64,000 bases of DNA from assembly GCF_037975245.1 (NCBI RefSeq), contig NC_092565.1:7866999-7930998 (forward strand). The letters are read 5' to 3'. Under the pieces are notes generated by a model. It saw only the letters and a list, made by a program, of their open reading frames with translations, did not search any database and had not been told where the DNA came from. The stretch comes from Apostichopus japonicus. Its lineage: Eukaryota; Echinodermata; Holothuroidea; Aspidochirotida; Stichopodidae. Shown here piece by piece: positions 44,501 to 59,274 of the stretch. Both the position numbers and the translations under genes were made by a program. The stretch's first letter is position 1. Each line of letters opens with the position of its first letter.

Positions 44501-47500
44501 GGAAACAGTCAAGTGGACAGTAGCAATGTATTTGTCATAATTGGTAAATTTCTGTTGTTAGTATGACTTGAAAGGAGTTTTTACAAAGTTTATTGAGGCT
44601 GGCCACTCTTTATGACACGCAACCACCTGGAATTTTAATGTTCCAGGTTGTTGTGCAATCTACCTTTGGTACCAGTTTCCCGATTGGACGTGGTACCTCT
44701 GACTCACTTTACATGCCAAGTGTTGCGTTGATCCTGCTTATAGCTTATCCCCCCAATGACCCTCAATGAGGTCATTGAACTCTTCCTTTGGAACCTACCA
44801 TACAGAAGTCCTACATCTCATTTTCTTGTGTTGGATTTTCATCCTCCCAAATCTACTTGTACTTTCCTTCTTCGTGGAAAATTTCTGATTCTTGGAAAAA
44901 GTCTGTTTCGTGACCTGTTTCTTTAGGTGTTCTGAAAAACAGTTAAGTCTTGTATCATGACAAAGTAAGGAAAAGTCTTATATTGTGAATGGTTTTTGTA
45001 CTTCTTTTGTATTGACATTTTAGAAACTTTTTGTATTGCTTTTCTTGAAAATAATTTGTGTAGCTTATTTGCTAAAGGAACATGTACATGTATCCTTCAC
45101 ATGGATATAGCAGATAGTCCAATTAGAGTCTCATTCCACAGGTCTGTGATACTGATATCAAACTAGTGAAAAGCACTGTCTTCAGTCATGTTTTTGTTCT
45201 GTGAGGGTCTATAAGGATTTGTTATACTGGTACTGCACAAGAAAATATGTTATAGTTTATAACTGGGGTATGTGACGTCGTGATCAAAGGTATCCAAATT
45301 CTCACCCAAGTACAGGAGTACCCTGTCATTTAACCACCTTTCCAGTGTATAGGTAGCCTCATTGTTAAAATTGGACAAGTTCACAGCCTGATGAATACTT
45401 TCTACAGGAACTGTGGTTTCTCACGTTCTCCTTACTGGTAGGGATTGAGTGGTTACAATAGATCTCAGCCCTAGTTCTGGACTTGTTTGTGACAAACAAT
45501 TTTCTTACATGAAGTGGGTACTGTTTCACTTCTTGTATTCTCAGGATCACTTGGTAAGAGACCAATAGCACGATTTCATCTTGTTTGCCAGTTAATGCTG
45601 CTATCCTAAAAAAAATCTGTCAGGATTCTTGTGAGTGATTTGTTTCTGCATGAGAAGTGAGACCTGTAATTACAACATACTTTTAATTAATTTGTTGAAT
45701 TTTATTGCAGTGTGCTCTGATAATGCCATATAAGTTCTTACTGATTACCCAGTTCCCACACTAACCCTTTCTGCTGAGAAAAGTACTTTCTCTTTTTCTT
45801 CCGTTGTTGGGAGAAAAGGGGTGTAGGAGGGATTAATGGCAGAGGGAATTGTAAGAACATTTTTCCAGGTATTCTCGCAGATCTGCTATTAAGTTTATCA
45901 AACGGGAGTCTTTGAGTAAAAGGAGACTTCAAATCTGATGACTAAAACAAATTCTTAATTTCATTGAGGAAGATGGGGGAGAGAGAGGGGGGGAGCCAGG
46001 CAGGGAGAGGGGAGGAAGAATTTTCCTTTTGATGGTGACACCTATTTGGTCATGAATGTACCTCTTCCTGAGGCTACTGCATATAGTTCAACTTCATCAT
46101 ATTGTAGAAAGTATTGTTTGAAGAGCTTCGTCGATGAGATTTGGAGTTTGTGTGTTTATATGTTTTCTTCCCATTTTTTTTCCCATGGAAAAATTGTTGA
46201 TATTGACATAAGCTGGAAGCTTACCATGGCTTTAAAAATGTTTGTTGCTATAGGAACATAGTTGGCTTTTCAAAACAGGGTAGAATGACTTTTTTCACCA
46301 TATGGCAGTTCATGGTGATCAATGATGATTTTGCCCGGATTTGTGAGACATCCAGAACAAGTTATTTCCGTGATGGAATTTCAACTGAGCTGTAGGGTTG
46401 TATGCTGCTCTGGTCTCACTTTCTGTCAGTATTGGACTATTGTGGTGTATTGAGATGTGTAAGAGATGTATTGTAAATGCAGTTTTGCGTTGTGATACAA
46501 AATGCATACAACTTTGAAAAGAAGCTTTTCTTGAATGCAAATGCAAGTAACAAAGCTCAAAGAGACAGTTTTCATCCTGAATGGATATTTTGACGGAGCC
46601 TTACACTCTTCCCAAAGCCAACCATCCTGCCTGCACTCTCTCCTTAAACTAGTGTGTAGTATACCCATTGTGAAACTCACTGCCATCAGGAAAACAGACA
46701 AAAAACAGGCAAGTCTAAACTCCCAAAATGATTGCATGCTTGGAAACCTCCACTGGCAGGCGGCTATCATAACAGAGTTTGGCCTGTAGGTTAACAGAAC
46801 ATCTGGTCTATCTTATGTGTACTGTTAGGCTCTTTGGTTGTGGGATTTAGACCACATGTCTTTTGCAAACATATATTTTGCTGGTATATTTAGCAGTCTA
46901 CATGGTATTAAGAGAGACTGAGGAGCCACACAGCTAGGGCAGTTTACTGTGTACATACATTCTGTATACAGTATAGTGTGTGTGTGTGCATAGATTAGTG
47001 GTTAGGCAGATCTTGGGCTGGAGGCCTACATTGTGCATTTCTGCTGAACAGGGAGGAAGAGGATGGAAATCCGTGGCTGTCTCGCATTCTCGATCTGTAA
47101 GTACTGAGAACTGACACAGTAGGTTATATATGATGTACTGTACAAAATAGTGTCCACTGATGTGTTCTTTGGAAAGCTAACAGTGCCAATAAAATTCTGA
47201 CACAACTTTCACAATTGTGATATGGAAGGATACATTTAATACAGTCATATGCCAATAAATAGGTGTTTGAACCAATGAAAGTGTTAAGTTTGATACAGAG
47301 CAAATAAAGTAACATTAGCAAAGCATATTTTATCAGATATACATTTCATTGTTGTTGAATATATTGTGCTGAACATGTTGTGTTTTGGTGTTAGGTCTCT
47401 GCAGTTTCATTGTCATTGCCATTGGAGAGCTGTTTTATAATAAGCTAAAGACTCATCACGAAACATTAAGAGAAATATATATATAAATTTAAATGTAGAG

Positions 47501-47934
47501 TTTGCTAAATGTATGTTTAATACTGACCTACAACTTATACACATAAATTGCTTAATATAATCCTAGATTGAATATTTTATTCTCTGGTGAGTTGTCTTTT
47601 AATTTAGTCATGTGATTTCTTGTATTGATGCCACTGTTTTTAAGTACAATTTGAATTTAATAAACCAAAGAATAAGCTTTCTGGATTAACATAAGAAATG
47701 TATCTGCAAATTGTTACCCAATGTGTAAGTACATAGATGATTGCCTATCACATAATGGTTTTTGTCCGTACAGATATATTAAAAAAAAAACGAAACTATG
47801 CGAACCTCCCATTTGTGATGCAAATGGAGAAAAAGTGATAATGTGATCGAATTAAATTTCTTTTATCAATATTAAGCTAATCTTCTAAACTAATTTGAAA
47901 CTTACAAAACAAAGCCAAATAACATATCAAACTA

Positions 47935-48175
47935 CATTGGCGTGGTATTAAAATGTACAGACCAAAGTAAATAGGCTAGTACCATAGGTATTACAAACTA
48001 CAGACCAATGAAAATAAGTTAGTGTAAGAGTATACAACTACAAACCAATACCAACAAGCTACAGTATTGCAATGTACAGACCAATGCCAATATTAGATAC
48101 CCTATAACAAATTACAGACCTAACCCAATAAGCTTACAGCCAGTATTTTACACATCAAACCAGTATCAATAAGTG
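47935..48175. repeat. Minisatellite of ~50-bp units around ACAGACCAAT
   Basis: Five or so degenerate units share 'TACAGACC(A/T)A..CC(A)AATA', 'AAGCTACAGTATT' and similar phrases (for example at 47,957, 48,000, 48,039, 48,076, 48,113). Confidence 0.7.
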
Positions 48176-48589
48176 CATTGTGAATAGTACCATTACACTG
48201 CAGTAGATCAGAGGTGGCCAAAGTGTGGCCCGAAAGCCTCATGCGTCCATTGAGTTAAAATTTTTGCAACTCTTGAGATGCTTCTCAAAACGCTTCCTAT
48301 TAAAGCAAGCCAGAGAACCTTATGACAATGAAAGACATGAAATATGTATACTTTGGGCAGTTTTGTGTAGGCTAAGGATCTACATGTGATAGGATATGAA
48401 TCATAACATATGAACATAGTGAATGTAGAACATTACAAACCTTTTTAACTTACCATATATTGTAACATTCCCATCTCAAAGATACAACGTTAGGGATTGT
48501 GGCCCTCCGGTAAGATACAAAATTTCACTGTGGCCTGCAAGATCTATGTCTGAGTTGAGTTGAAGAACTCTATTCTTTTGCGTGAAGTT

Positions 48590-48960
48590 CAATGGTCATT
48601 TTGGGGTCAACAAGGGTCAAAGTCTGAAAACTGTAAATACGATAACTCAAACAGTATGTCTTTATTGAACCTCATACCTGGTATGCAGATCCAGTTTGGT
48701 GAGTCATTTGTGGTGAACAATTTAAGTCAAAGTCTGAAACTCTTGTGAACAAGATAACTCAAGAAGTACATCGTTGTTGTAGATCCAGCTTGGTGAGGTC
48801 AAGAACCTTATTGAAATTTGTAGAGGCCAAAGGTCAAATGAGGTCAATGGGTGTTAAAAGTCTGAAAACATTTTCAACATGATAACTCCAATATTAAAGC
48901 AATTTATCTTTGAATTCTCCAATGCTATGATCATCTTTTGGTGAACACAGTTTCATCAAA
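48590..48960. repeat. Degenerate ~130-bp repeat with GGTCAAAGTCTGAAA and AGGTCA motifs
   Basis: The order 'GGTCA..GTCTGAAA..AA(C/G)ATAACTC..AGATCCAG(T/C)TTGGTGAG' repeats about every 110-150 bases, three times. The block includes AGGCCAAAGGTCA (48,824-48,837), a DR1-like spacing of nuclear-receptor half-sites. Confidence 0.7.
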
Positions 48961-51900
48961 TTCAGGTCAGTTTAGTTTTGTGAAGGGGTTCTTTAAGTCT
49001 TCCAGGAAATGAAATCTGCTTCAAGGAGTTGATAATGTTACTTTAAAACGCACTCACCAGGCCCTGTGAAAATATTTCACAGTGTATAAAGAATGTCATG
49101 TAACTCTCATTCATCAATAACATACATGTATTAAAAGGGATGGTTGGTGGCAGAGCTGATTTGCTAGCTCAAAATTGGTTAATGAAAATGTCCTTTTGTT
49201 CATGCATCTATGTATCTATATTTCACATAGGAAGACTGTTCTTTCTGGATATTGAAACATTTTGGAATAAAAATTTGGTATTGTAAATCCATACCAGTGA
49301 ATTAAATGGTTAATACCCACAGGGGAGTGCTACACATAAAGAGCTGGAAATCTCTGATCTTTCCTGGTTATCACATAACTCTTGGACAAATTTAACTCAC
49401 TTGATCTACATTGGTCCGGTTGTTATGTGGAAGTTTGAGCAAATTGTATAGTAAGGAAACCAGAAAGCCAGTTCAATCACAGAGTTAACTGGCCTTCTGG
49501 TTTAACTTCCTTGTGTTGATAGGTTTTTATTGTTCATTATGAATAGCTTTGATTGTTTTTGAAGGAGGATCATTCACTCAATCACTCACTCATTCCATTT
49601 GAAATATTGAATCAACCCTTTCAAGTTCAGCACAACAAGCATTGTAAATTGCAAACTATTCTCTGTTCCTCAGCCTTTTGGCATTAAAGAAGCTTTATTC
49701 AGCTTTTCAAAAGCTATTTGATACGGAAATATCATGTATTTACTGTTAACGATATTACCTATCTCCTATACACATGCACTATCATCTACTTAGCCGATAT
49801 ATAACAACTGGTGAACTTCTCACACTTGGCCCCCAATTGCCCTCTTTGGGTCACTGCCCCCTTCCTTCCAGTTGTACCTATTCATATACGTAACATTTTA
49901 TTTCCGACTGCATTTTCAACCATCCGTATCAACAATCTTCAGCTTAAGCCTTCCTGTGTAAGGGTTTCTGAAGTCTGAAGAATTCCTAAGTTTACCTTTC
50001 TCACTTGCTATGAGCACTTCATTGGTACAGTATCCTTGAAATTTGTCCAGTTCTTTACTCAGGTACGCTCATTTTCTGTTTATCATGTTTGTGCGTACTG
50101 GTTGCATGGAAGCATGACTATTGTATGTTGTGGGGTATTCCACAGTTTATTTCGATCATCTTACGTCAACTATTGATTTAAAAATGCTGATATTATCCCC
50201 TCTGTCTTTAACTTGCGATTCATACCAACATGGAACAATGTCTGGGTGATGAATTGTGGAGACTTAATCTCTTGTTTACCTTCATTTGGTGAAAAAAAAT
50301 TGCTTGATTAATTACAAATTGTATTTTGAGTACTACTTGGTTTTGATTCTTAAATAATAAAAACTGCCGACCAAATACACAAAGCCGCAATACTTGAAAG
50401 CAAAGAAACTTGACAAAAAAAATGAGAAAAATGAAATAAATTAGTCTTTATCTGTATAAATTCTCCCTTACTTGCCTCCATTTCAAATAAACTCCAATCT
50501 ACCTCTCTCCCTCTTTCCACCCCCCCTCCCCCCAAATATATTGGTAACAGTTAAGAAAGACAAAAGAGTGTGATTATTTAGCCTCTGTACATGATCCTGA
50601 AAACCAAACGATTTTTTTTAACCATTAAATACGATACAAACGATGAATACATTATTACAAAAGATAGGACACAAGGCTTTGTGCAATCATTTTGGGAGAC
50701 AAAGAAAATCCTATATGAGATGAGTAACGATTGAAAGTGAGAAAAATGCAGATGTGTTAGATTATTGCGGGTAAGTGGAAATCAATATTTGGATTAGAAT
50801 ATATATAGCTGTTTTAATTTCTAACTTGTGAAGAAGATGTGTGGCTTAATGCCATGTGCAGTTTTTAGGAGACACCTTTCCCAAATAGCTAGTGAAGGTT
50901 CAAGGACTGATTTTATTGTGTTAAAGATCCAACTTTTGTTGAATATTTTTGTGTTTTCAATTTGTTGGGAATACAGTTCACTGTTAAAGGAAAGATATTA
51001 GGTGTCTGAAACCATAGTCTGTTGCTGAAAGTCCAGCAAAATTGAATCAGTAATGATGAAATGAAAGAAAAACTTTGCTTTGGTAAATTCACCATTAATA
51101 CAGTGCAGTGAGCCTATGAGACATAAACTTTACAGTATTTGTGGTTGAATAGTTAATAAATTACTAAGTTTTAGCAGCTAAAGGGTTGTAACCATGTAGG
51201 TCAGGTGGAGTGAGGGTTCTCAAAGACTAAATATATATGGCTTGGTAAGCGTGATCCATAGTAGGAACAAAGGACATCCAGCAGGAATGTGAAGGTTTCT
51301 TAAATGACCCATGATGCAGTCAGTACATGATATTTGTGGGACACAAACTTTGCTGTATGTGATTAAAACATAACTTACTACTTTTGAGCTAGCTAACTTA
51401 AACCTTGAGCAGCTAACTTAAGGCCTGTAAAACTGTATTTAAGCCTGGAGCTTACTAACAGTGGCGGGTGTGCAGCAGACTTTACATTAAAATATGATTT
51501 GCTTGTTCAGAAGTTCATAGTAATAACCATACTTAGAAAAAAATCCAGACAAAACAAAGCAAGATGCTGGCACTTTGGATGGTAGAACGAGAAGGAAGGG
51601 CCTTGACCGGAGGAGCCGGTCATAGAGGGCGCACAATCTTAAAAGGTTCCTAATTTATTCTAGGCACAGTACAATGGTGGGGAGACAGGTAATGCTTGTT
51701 ACTTGTAAATATCCAAACCAGTAAGTGTTTGGATTTACACCGGAGTGCAAAATGCAGTGTTTATTTCATCCGTCTCTTGGCTATCTCTTCTGGTCGCTAA
51801 AAGTTTGCCAGCAGAATATTTATCCTCAAAAACACGCTGTTCATTTAAGGGATCTGAAGACCCATATATATCTTTAAGGGTTTATATTTAACTTTTATAG

Positions 51901-53560
51901 CTACTGGTTGGGAGTATGGTGTTTTATTGTGTTTTAAACATTTTGGCCTATTGTTTAAATTTGTTGCTTGATAGTATCCTTGTGTTTGTACAGTGCTTTG
52001 TGGAAAATGTTATAATGGTTATTATGAAAACTTCTGTAATTTCATCAGGTTAGGTTTGTAAAATACAGTTCATGCTAATCTTTGTGCATGTCCTCCTAAG
52101 CTGTGATCTTGAACACAGACAGTTGCATAATGTTGGCAGAGAGTGCTTCCTTGGGAAAGCCAGTATTAGCAAGTTTATAGCAACTAAATTAAAAGCAGTG
52201 TTCTGAAGTAGCTCCAAATCAACGGCTTGAAATAAATAAATATTAAATCTCCTACTGTAACCAATTTTTCCACAAGAAAGATTTGTAATACCTACTGCAC
52301 CTCATGTGTGCTTTCAATGTAACAAAATATTCCATATTTTCCCCACAGCTTTTGTATACACACAACTTAGAGGTTCTTTAACTTTGTATCAGAGTTATTT
52401 GGCTATGTGACTACAAGTAAACCTAGTCACACATTGGACTGTAAAACAGTAACTTGCTTTGCATTTTAAACTTTTTTTTTATGTTATCAAAATGGCATAT
52501 TAAGTTCCTGACAATTTAGCTTGATGCTCACAGTTTTACTTGGGTCTTTATGTGACTGTCAAGGTTACAGTTTGTAGAAAACGGTTAAAAGAGAAAGGGG
52601 GCGAAAATAGTATGCACTGTTTACAGCAACTTCCTTCTGTTGAGGTGATACGTGTGGGGGATTCACCGTGAGTTTTGTGATCACTTGTCGGGCTTTTCAC
52701 AGTGAGCTACACTTTTTGTTCTCTCAATAAAAGATTGATCTAGCTCAATAGCAAAATGGGTAATTCGTACCGGTTTGTAGTGAACTGTCCATGACTGAAT
52801 CATTATCCCAACAAAATAATAGAAGAGACCAGTTTACAGTTTAAGACTTAATTTTTCTTGTTGAATATTCCAAAATTGAACTATTATATTTTGTCTGAGA
52901 GAAAAGACAAATTCAATGCCACTAATTATTAGGTCAATGTTAAGAAAGATTCAGCATTTACAACACCCCATAATTTCTATTTTATAACGGAAAATAGACT
53001 TTACAAAAATATGAAGCATTTAAAAATTCAAGCATATGTGGTGGGATGAAGGGAAGCTGTTTCTCTGTTGTTTATAGACCAATGACGATGGATACGTTAA
53101 CTTTTTTTTTTTTTATAATGTTACATATCATTTCTTAGTTTTATATTTTGAGCCTCCTTCCCCATCCCCTATTCCCCAATTTCTCAATGTCTTTACAATT
53201 ACAGGGTACAACTCCAGAATTGGTACTCATTGGTCTAGAGTTACTTGACCATGAAAATATTGGACATAGAAAAATGCTTCTTCATTTTAGGAATCTACTT
53301 GGAGTCTACATTATCAGGGATTTCAGGGTATGAGAAGTACAATAGAAAAAAACTACCAAACACTGTAGCCATTTGGTTATTATGTACTCTGTCTATCATG
53401 AAATCTATCTTTGACATTAATTTGAGTTGCTTACCTGCCTCAACTCAACATCTGCACTCCAATCTATCCAAAGCAATCAGTTATGTGGATATTAATTTCT
53501 TTATAATCCAATCTTAAAAATGATTTTTTTCTTTGTTGAAGGAAGTTCCTATTGGGAGAT

Positions 53561-53962
53561 CATTTAGCCCAGCTAAGGATCTGTCCTATTATGTCCTTTT
53601 CTTCATGTAGTGCATTTACCTTATTCTTGACTTGAGTATTTTTTTACGAGTTTGTTGTCACCGTATGTATGTAAGCATTGCTTTTCTTCAAAACTCCTGA
53701 TGAAGTTTCCATCTTCAAAGAAGTGAACATAATGTCTGTGTAAACATGAAAAGGGAATTTAGACCAGTTAAGCATCTGTCCTAATATGTCCTTTTCTTCA
53801 TCTAGTGCATTTACCTTATTCATGACTTAGTATTGTTTTACAGTGGTCGAGTTTGTTGCCACCATATGTAGGCATTGCTTTTCTATCAAAAACTCTGATG
53901 AAGTTTCCATCTGCAGAGAAGTGAAGATATAATGTCTGTGAAAAACAGGAAAAAGGAAAGGT
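53561..53962. repeat. Tandem duplication, 2 x ~200 bp
   Basis: Units start at about 53,561 and 53,756. They share TATGTCCTTTTCTTCAT, AGTGCATTTACCTTATTC and GATGAAGTTTCCATCT, with indels and substitutions throughout, so this is an older duplication than those at 17.7 and 33 kb. Confidence 0.88.
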
Positions 53963-55371
53963 ATAGTGGGAACCAAACCGGAAGATAATTGGTATATAAC
54001 GTCTAGCCACACAACCTAACAGTAATCTGCTTCTCTATGTGTTTGATAGTATTTTGACCTGTCAAATCTTCCCACAGAATCATGACAATTTTTCCGAAAA
54101 TGGTAGAACTACTTCCATGTACAGTCTTTGTTCAGGATAATGAAAGAAAACAATTTGGCCAAGGAGATTTGTGAGTTGGTAATGTTGATGGTGAAACAAG
54201 ATAAAGTGGGTCTCCAGAGTCAAAAAATAAATTGATAAAGTTTAGCCTTAAAGACTAGGTACACTGATAGACCCAATAATTTCTTCAACATTTAAGGTCA
54301 ATTGTCCTAAATTGTTGGTGATATTTTGGACTAAAAATCCCATGACAGCTCAGTTTGTTAACTGTTTCATTAAATTCAAGTTATTTACAAATGTTTTTGC
54401 ATGTGGCTACAGTATGTAGTATGCTGATATGCAATCTTGTCTGACCAAAGACAGTTTGAAGATTGACTTTGTAATAATAAGTACTGACTAGTTTAGGGTT
54501 GTTTGATGCAAACATCTCCCAAGGAAGTACATATTTAATGATCAATTGTGACCTGATTTGGAATATTAAATAAAAAAATTGCCAGATAATTTGCGACTCA
54601 ACCGGACTACTGTCGATTGCACTTTAAGCAGTATAATCGTTACATACGCCTTCAAAGTGTCAAATGTACTTCACTCGTAGCTAACTTGTCTCCTGTTTGT
54701 ATAGTTTTACTCTAACCAGCTTACAATTACTGGTAACATTGTTTTTACACAGCGCCCCCACTGACCATTCGTGGTAAATGTCCTCATCCTTCTGAATCTA
54801 CCGTCACAAATCAGATTAAGTGATTCCCGTTGAGATTTTCATATCCGCTCAAATCTAGTTCCTTACTTGAGGACTTACTTCATTCCATCGGAAGGGAGAG
54901 GTCAGTGCCCCCAATCCCCCCACCCCTGTAGAAGGTTGTGAAGGAGGGCCCAGTGCAAGAATGTTACCATTTGCAATAGGCTAAGGTAGAGCAGAGTTTG
55001 CATATATGTTTAGGAAACAGGTAAGTTACGTTAATTCGTAAATTGCCAAACGAGTATGTTTGGGACTTCTTGAGGTTTCAGAAAGACAGGAATCTCTGAG
55101 ATTGATCTAATGTCGATGACTACAAGCATTGTATGAGTACCCATTGAAATTTCTATGATTTTTGGATACATTATAACAGTGGTGGACAACCTTTCCAGTT
55201 TCCTTCAATCTTGTTTCTTTTAATGCAGTGTCTGGTGTGAAATTCTGATGGAATAGTGTTAAAATGACCCTGATCATATTTTGAACAAAAAACAGTCAAC
55301 TGACAATAATATTTGAAGCTATCACCTGGATGGTTATATTACCATTTTCATTTCTTTTTTTGTCATTGTAG

Positions 55372-55454
55372 GTAATCCTGACGGCGTGAGCTGCCCGATG
55401 CAGGCGTCATCAGTTCGTCTCTCCTCAGAGGTTACTGACGAAAGAGGAAGAAAG
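55372..55454 (+). CDS. Second exon of the unrecognised Ser/Arg-rich gene
   Basis: 83 bp between TTGTCATTGTAG and AAG|GTAAGA. In the only open phase (two bases completing a Gly codon) it reads NPDGVSCPMQASSVRLSSEV, then TDERGRK. Phase and composition fit the 43,798 donor, giving 172 residues so far. It ends in phase 0, and no stop codon or next exon is evident before 64,000, so the gene probably continues beyond the window. Confidence 0.55.
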
Positions 55455-55777
55455 GTAAGATCGATAAGACTAATCGCTACCCACCTGTTCCCTCTGCTAC
55501 TTAGGAGTTGCAGTCTTGAAGATACGTCGTTCAAAGTTACCATAATGATACCTGCACACAAGTATTCATTAATTACAATTAACATTGTATTAATCATTGT
55601 CCTGTCTACACACTACAACTGCACTCTCTTTTTGTTTCCATAGTGTTACACACTGACCTTACCAGATGACACATTGTGTGTATCCTTTCGGATTTGTCAA
55701 GCTTCTTGTTCTAGTGTGAGTGTCATGAGAAAACGTCTTAAGTCTATAAAATATACATGGTTAGGGATGGGTGACAA

Positions 55778-55798
55778 GGGAGGGGCGGAGGGGGGGGG
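55778..55798. other. G-rich tract, possible G-quadruplex
   Basis: GGG-A-GGGG-C-GG-A-G10 arrangement on the plus strand gives four G-runs with one-base loops. Confidence 0.5.
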
Positions 55799-58751
55799 AG
55801 CAGAATGTTTGTGAGAGGGATGACACATCATGGTTATTAAACGTAAATTGCTGATAGATCCCTGCTTCTCCTCTCTACATATCAATAGTCATCTCACTGG
55901 TTTCTTCCTTTGATTGGTTGGTCTCTCTGCTGCCATCATGAACTCTTATGTGAGTCATATAATGTACAGATCTAGGACAAAGCTGAAAGCCTCAGTAGAA
56001 GATATCTTAAAGGGGTAAATCAAGAAAAAATAATAAAAACATACAAATGCCATGCAAAAGTGGCACACACTTAGTTAAATGGCCCCCCATTAAACAAGCT
56101 GTGTTGACAGGCCCAAAGCCTCGCAAAATTAAGAAATGTGGTCTATCATATTCCGCCATATCTTGCAATGTTTCGGATAGATGAGGTCGGTGGGGTTGTC
56201 TACCCCTTTAATCTTCAAGTCGTTAGGGGTCCCTAGGGGTGAGCTCCAGAATTTCTAGGATCCTTAATCTCATCCTTCTGTTGCCTCTCCTCTCTGTGAT
56301 GAGGGAATTTTTTGTTGTTGTGCTGAGCAATGTGTAATCATAAAGACATAATAATTTGTCCCAAGGCAGAGGCGGCTAAATGCATTTAGCTAGTTCTCTG
56401 GCTCCTTTTTGACTGAGCAGCTGATCGGTTTGATAGAGAGTTAGTTTAGTTTCTCGTCTTCAGTATTATGACAAAGTTGAACATTAATAAACCTTGTGCT
56501 ATTGATTTTTTATATCACGGAAGTAGAATGCCACATGGAAGCAAGCAACGTCCTGTATATGATGAAGGTTCATGAAAAGAGAACCAGCAATTTCTCACTG
56601 TATCTTTACACGGAGACAAACTTTATAGAGGCAACACTGGTCATGAATATTCATGTCTCTATTCACGGTTGGGTGTGTCACAGTTGTAGTGCATTAGATA
56701 TCATATGGGAACAAGAAAGCGTTTTCTCAACATTGTTCTTTTCTCCAGAAACCATGTTTTGCTATACAGCTGTACTTTCTAACAAACTGATGAAAAAAGC
56801 CATAACAAAATAAGAGGTAGGGAAAAGCATCACATCCTTTACGGAGTGAAATATTGAGACAAATCCTCCTTTGTTCCCCATTTTTTGTTGTGACTAAGAT
56901 TTTGTTGGATACCAGAACGGATAGCTATGGCCTAAAATTTTCCTAACTTTATAAAACAATCAACATTAGATAAAAGTGCAAGTAGAACTGGTCCAATTCA
57001 TTGGATATCTTGTACGCTACTCAGTAAGAATTTTCAGGCAGAGATTACTCTGTAGTACTTCTGCAGTCAGTCTTGCAAACTTTAATATTCCACCCAATTT
57101 CTGAATATCTCTCTGTTTGTTAAATAAGGACAGTTTCATAACAAACAAATTCAAAGCACATGTAGCTTGTCAAAAACATTTGTAGCATAAACCTGTTTGA
57201 CAAAATTTATTTATAGAATTATTAACGAAATCATGAAAATGGTGGCTCATACCTGTAGATTCAAGTTTTGCCGACGTCTTTGGCACTTTTTGTTTTTAAA
57301 CTTGAAAGCAGTCAGTAATTTATGTTTTCTGATCTTTTTTATCTATTTCTGGAGACTTTATAAATGTTATGAAATTGAAATACTGTTAGAGTCACAGAGT
57401 CACTTGCGGTCTTTGTTTCTGAACAAAGTTAAAATATGCGGCATGTTAATAAACCAGAACTGTTTATTCCTACATGCTTGCCTACTGCGTGTTCTAGCCG
57501 AACAGTACACCACCTTACTCATCCAGAAATAATCATCAGCACTCACAGCCAGCTCGCCGCATCTACTCTGAACTGACTCATTCCCGCTGCCTTTACAGTT
57601 CTCATGATCATCGTTGTCATCAATTCAATCTGTTCCTCTCTCGGTTCAAGGCCAGCAGCTCCTCTCACAGGAGAAACTGCACAAACAAAGCCAATAGCCT
57701 ACTTCCAGCCTAGAAATTGTTTGTGTGTGCTGAACTGAGCTAGAATGCATTGCAGCATAGAACAAGCTTCTGTTTATTCATTGTCAATGAAAAGTATTGA
57801 AGATGAGGTCAGTAAATGCATGATTCATGAGCTCATACCATTTTGGGTGGAGGGGTTTTGTATTCTGGTCAAAGCAAAACGTTTGTATGATGTTGAGCTG
57901 ATTCACTTGAAAGATTGAGTGTGTTTTAGGAAGAAAATGATTTGTAAATTATTAGGATCTTTGCATTGGAAAGAGGAATGTTATTGGAGTTATCTTCATC
58001 AAAACAAAAAACTTTTGATACAGTGTGGTTTTGTTTACAAATGGTAAATCTTGACCTTTTTAATTATGCTAGAATGTCTCATAGTGGCCATTCATATTCA
58101 GGCTTTTACTACCACCCTCCAGGCATATTACCGTTAAATTTAACATTTGTGAACGTGAACCCAGTATGAACCATCTCTTCTATGTCTGAGAATAGTTGAC
58201 ATGGTACATACCTTGACGAAAGTACTTTTGAAAAGTCTTTGCAGACTAAATTTTGAGGCAATATTGATAAGGTTTAATCTTTCGTTTGCATGTGAATACA
58301 ATGAACATAATGTTTGTTGGTGTCATTAACAATTTAGAAGAGGTTTTACAGGATCAGTGATATCTGAAAGTTGAGCCAGTGGTCATACAATTAAGATATG
58401 GCAAGAGCATTTTGGAAATAAATATGGAGAAAATGAGAAAAGATCAGAAACGGGAAAGAACAAAAATGTAAGAATAATTCTTGCATTTAGTGGCAGTTGA
58501 ACAAATTTGATTCAAATTATTGTGCAACCAGTAATCATGCACAGTGTAAAATATTAACATGTTAATGACGATTCTACTACGGACTGTAAATCACTTTGTT
58601 TATGGATCTTCTTTCTTGTTTTGTTTTTAGTTTCCATTGAACTTGGAATTGCATTGACCTTTCTTATGCAGATGATTTGATAGCAGTTATTTGTGCAGCT
58701 GCTGCAGTAGATAGGTTCTGCTATATAAGTTCACATATTAATATTAAGTGA

Positions 58752-58792
58752 TGCATATATATATATATATATCTATATATATATATATATAT
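58752..58792. repeat. (AT)n microsatellite with one CT interruption
   Basis: About 40 bases of alternating AT broken once by ATCTAT. Confidence 0.9.
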
Positions 58793-59011
58793 GTTTTAAT
58801 ATCACAGTAACAGGCTAAGTCTGATTTAACTTGCATGTTCCGTTGTTTAATTAATAACAGAGCCTAATGATATCAATTCCATCATAGTATTTACTAATTA
58901 ATCGATTGAGTTAGTCATTAATAATCATATCAGTTTCTCCCCTTCTCTCTCTTTCTCTGTACTTCAGTTCTTAAGTTTGCTAATTTCTTGTGTTGTTATT
59001 GCATAGGAGAT

Positions 59012-59030
59012 TGAGAGAGAGAGAGAGAGA
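59012..59030. repeat. (GA)n microsatellite
   Basis: Nine to ten GA units. Confidence 0.9.
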
Positions 59031-59274
59031 TGTGGATTAGGATAAACAGTTCTTTTCCAAATATTTTTTATGGCAAAAGTGTGATTGTGTGAAAAGAAAT
59101 CTTCTTAAATCAATTTTCTTGAAGCAGAAATTTATATTTATGGCAATCACTTATTTGGAAATTTGATTACCTTTTTGCTTCCAACCTGTAGCCAAATTCT
59201 AGCACCAACAGTGATCAGACATTCTATGGCAAATGAACTTGTGCATCGGCAGACCCAGGATTTTTAAAATGAGG

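Larger units (their letters stand above)
43799..55371 (+). other. Probable 11.6-kb intron of the unrecognised gene
   Basis: Bounded by donor ACAG|GTAACT and acceptor TCATTGTAG. It contains several minisatellites and duplications listed separately; no supported exon was seen inside, though short exons could be missed. Confidence 0.45.

Noticed and set aside
57197-57532. 111-codon open frame
   Set aside because: Hydrophobic, AT-driven composition with no splice signals in phase.
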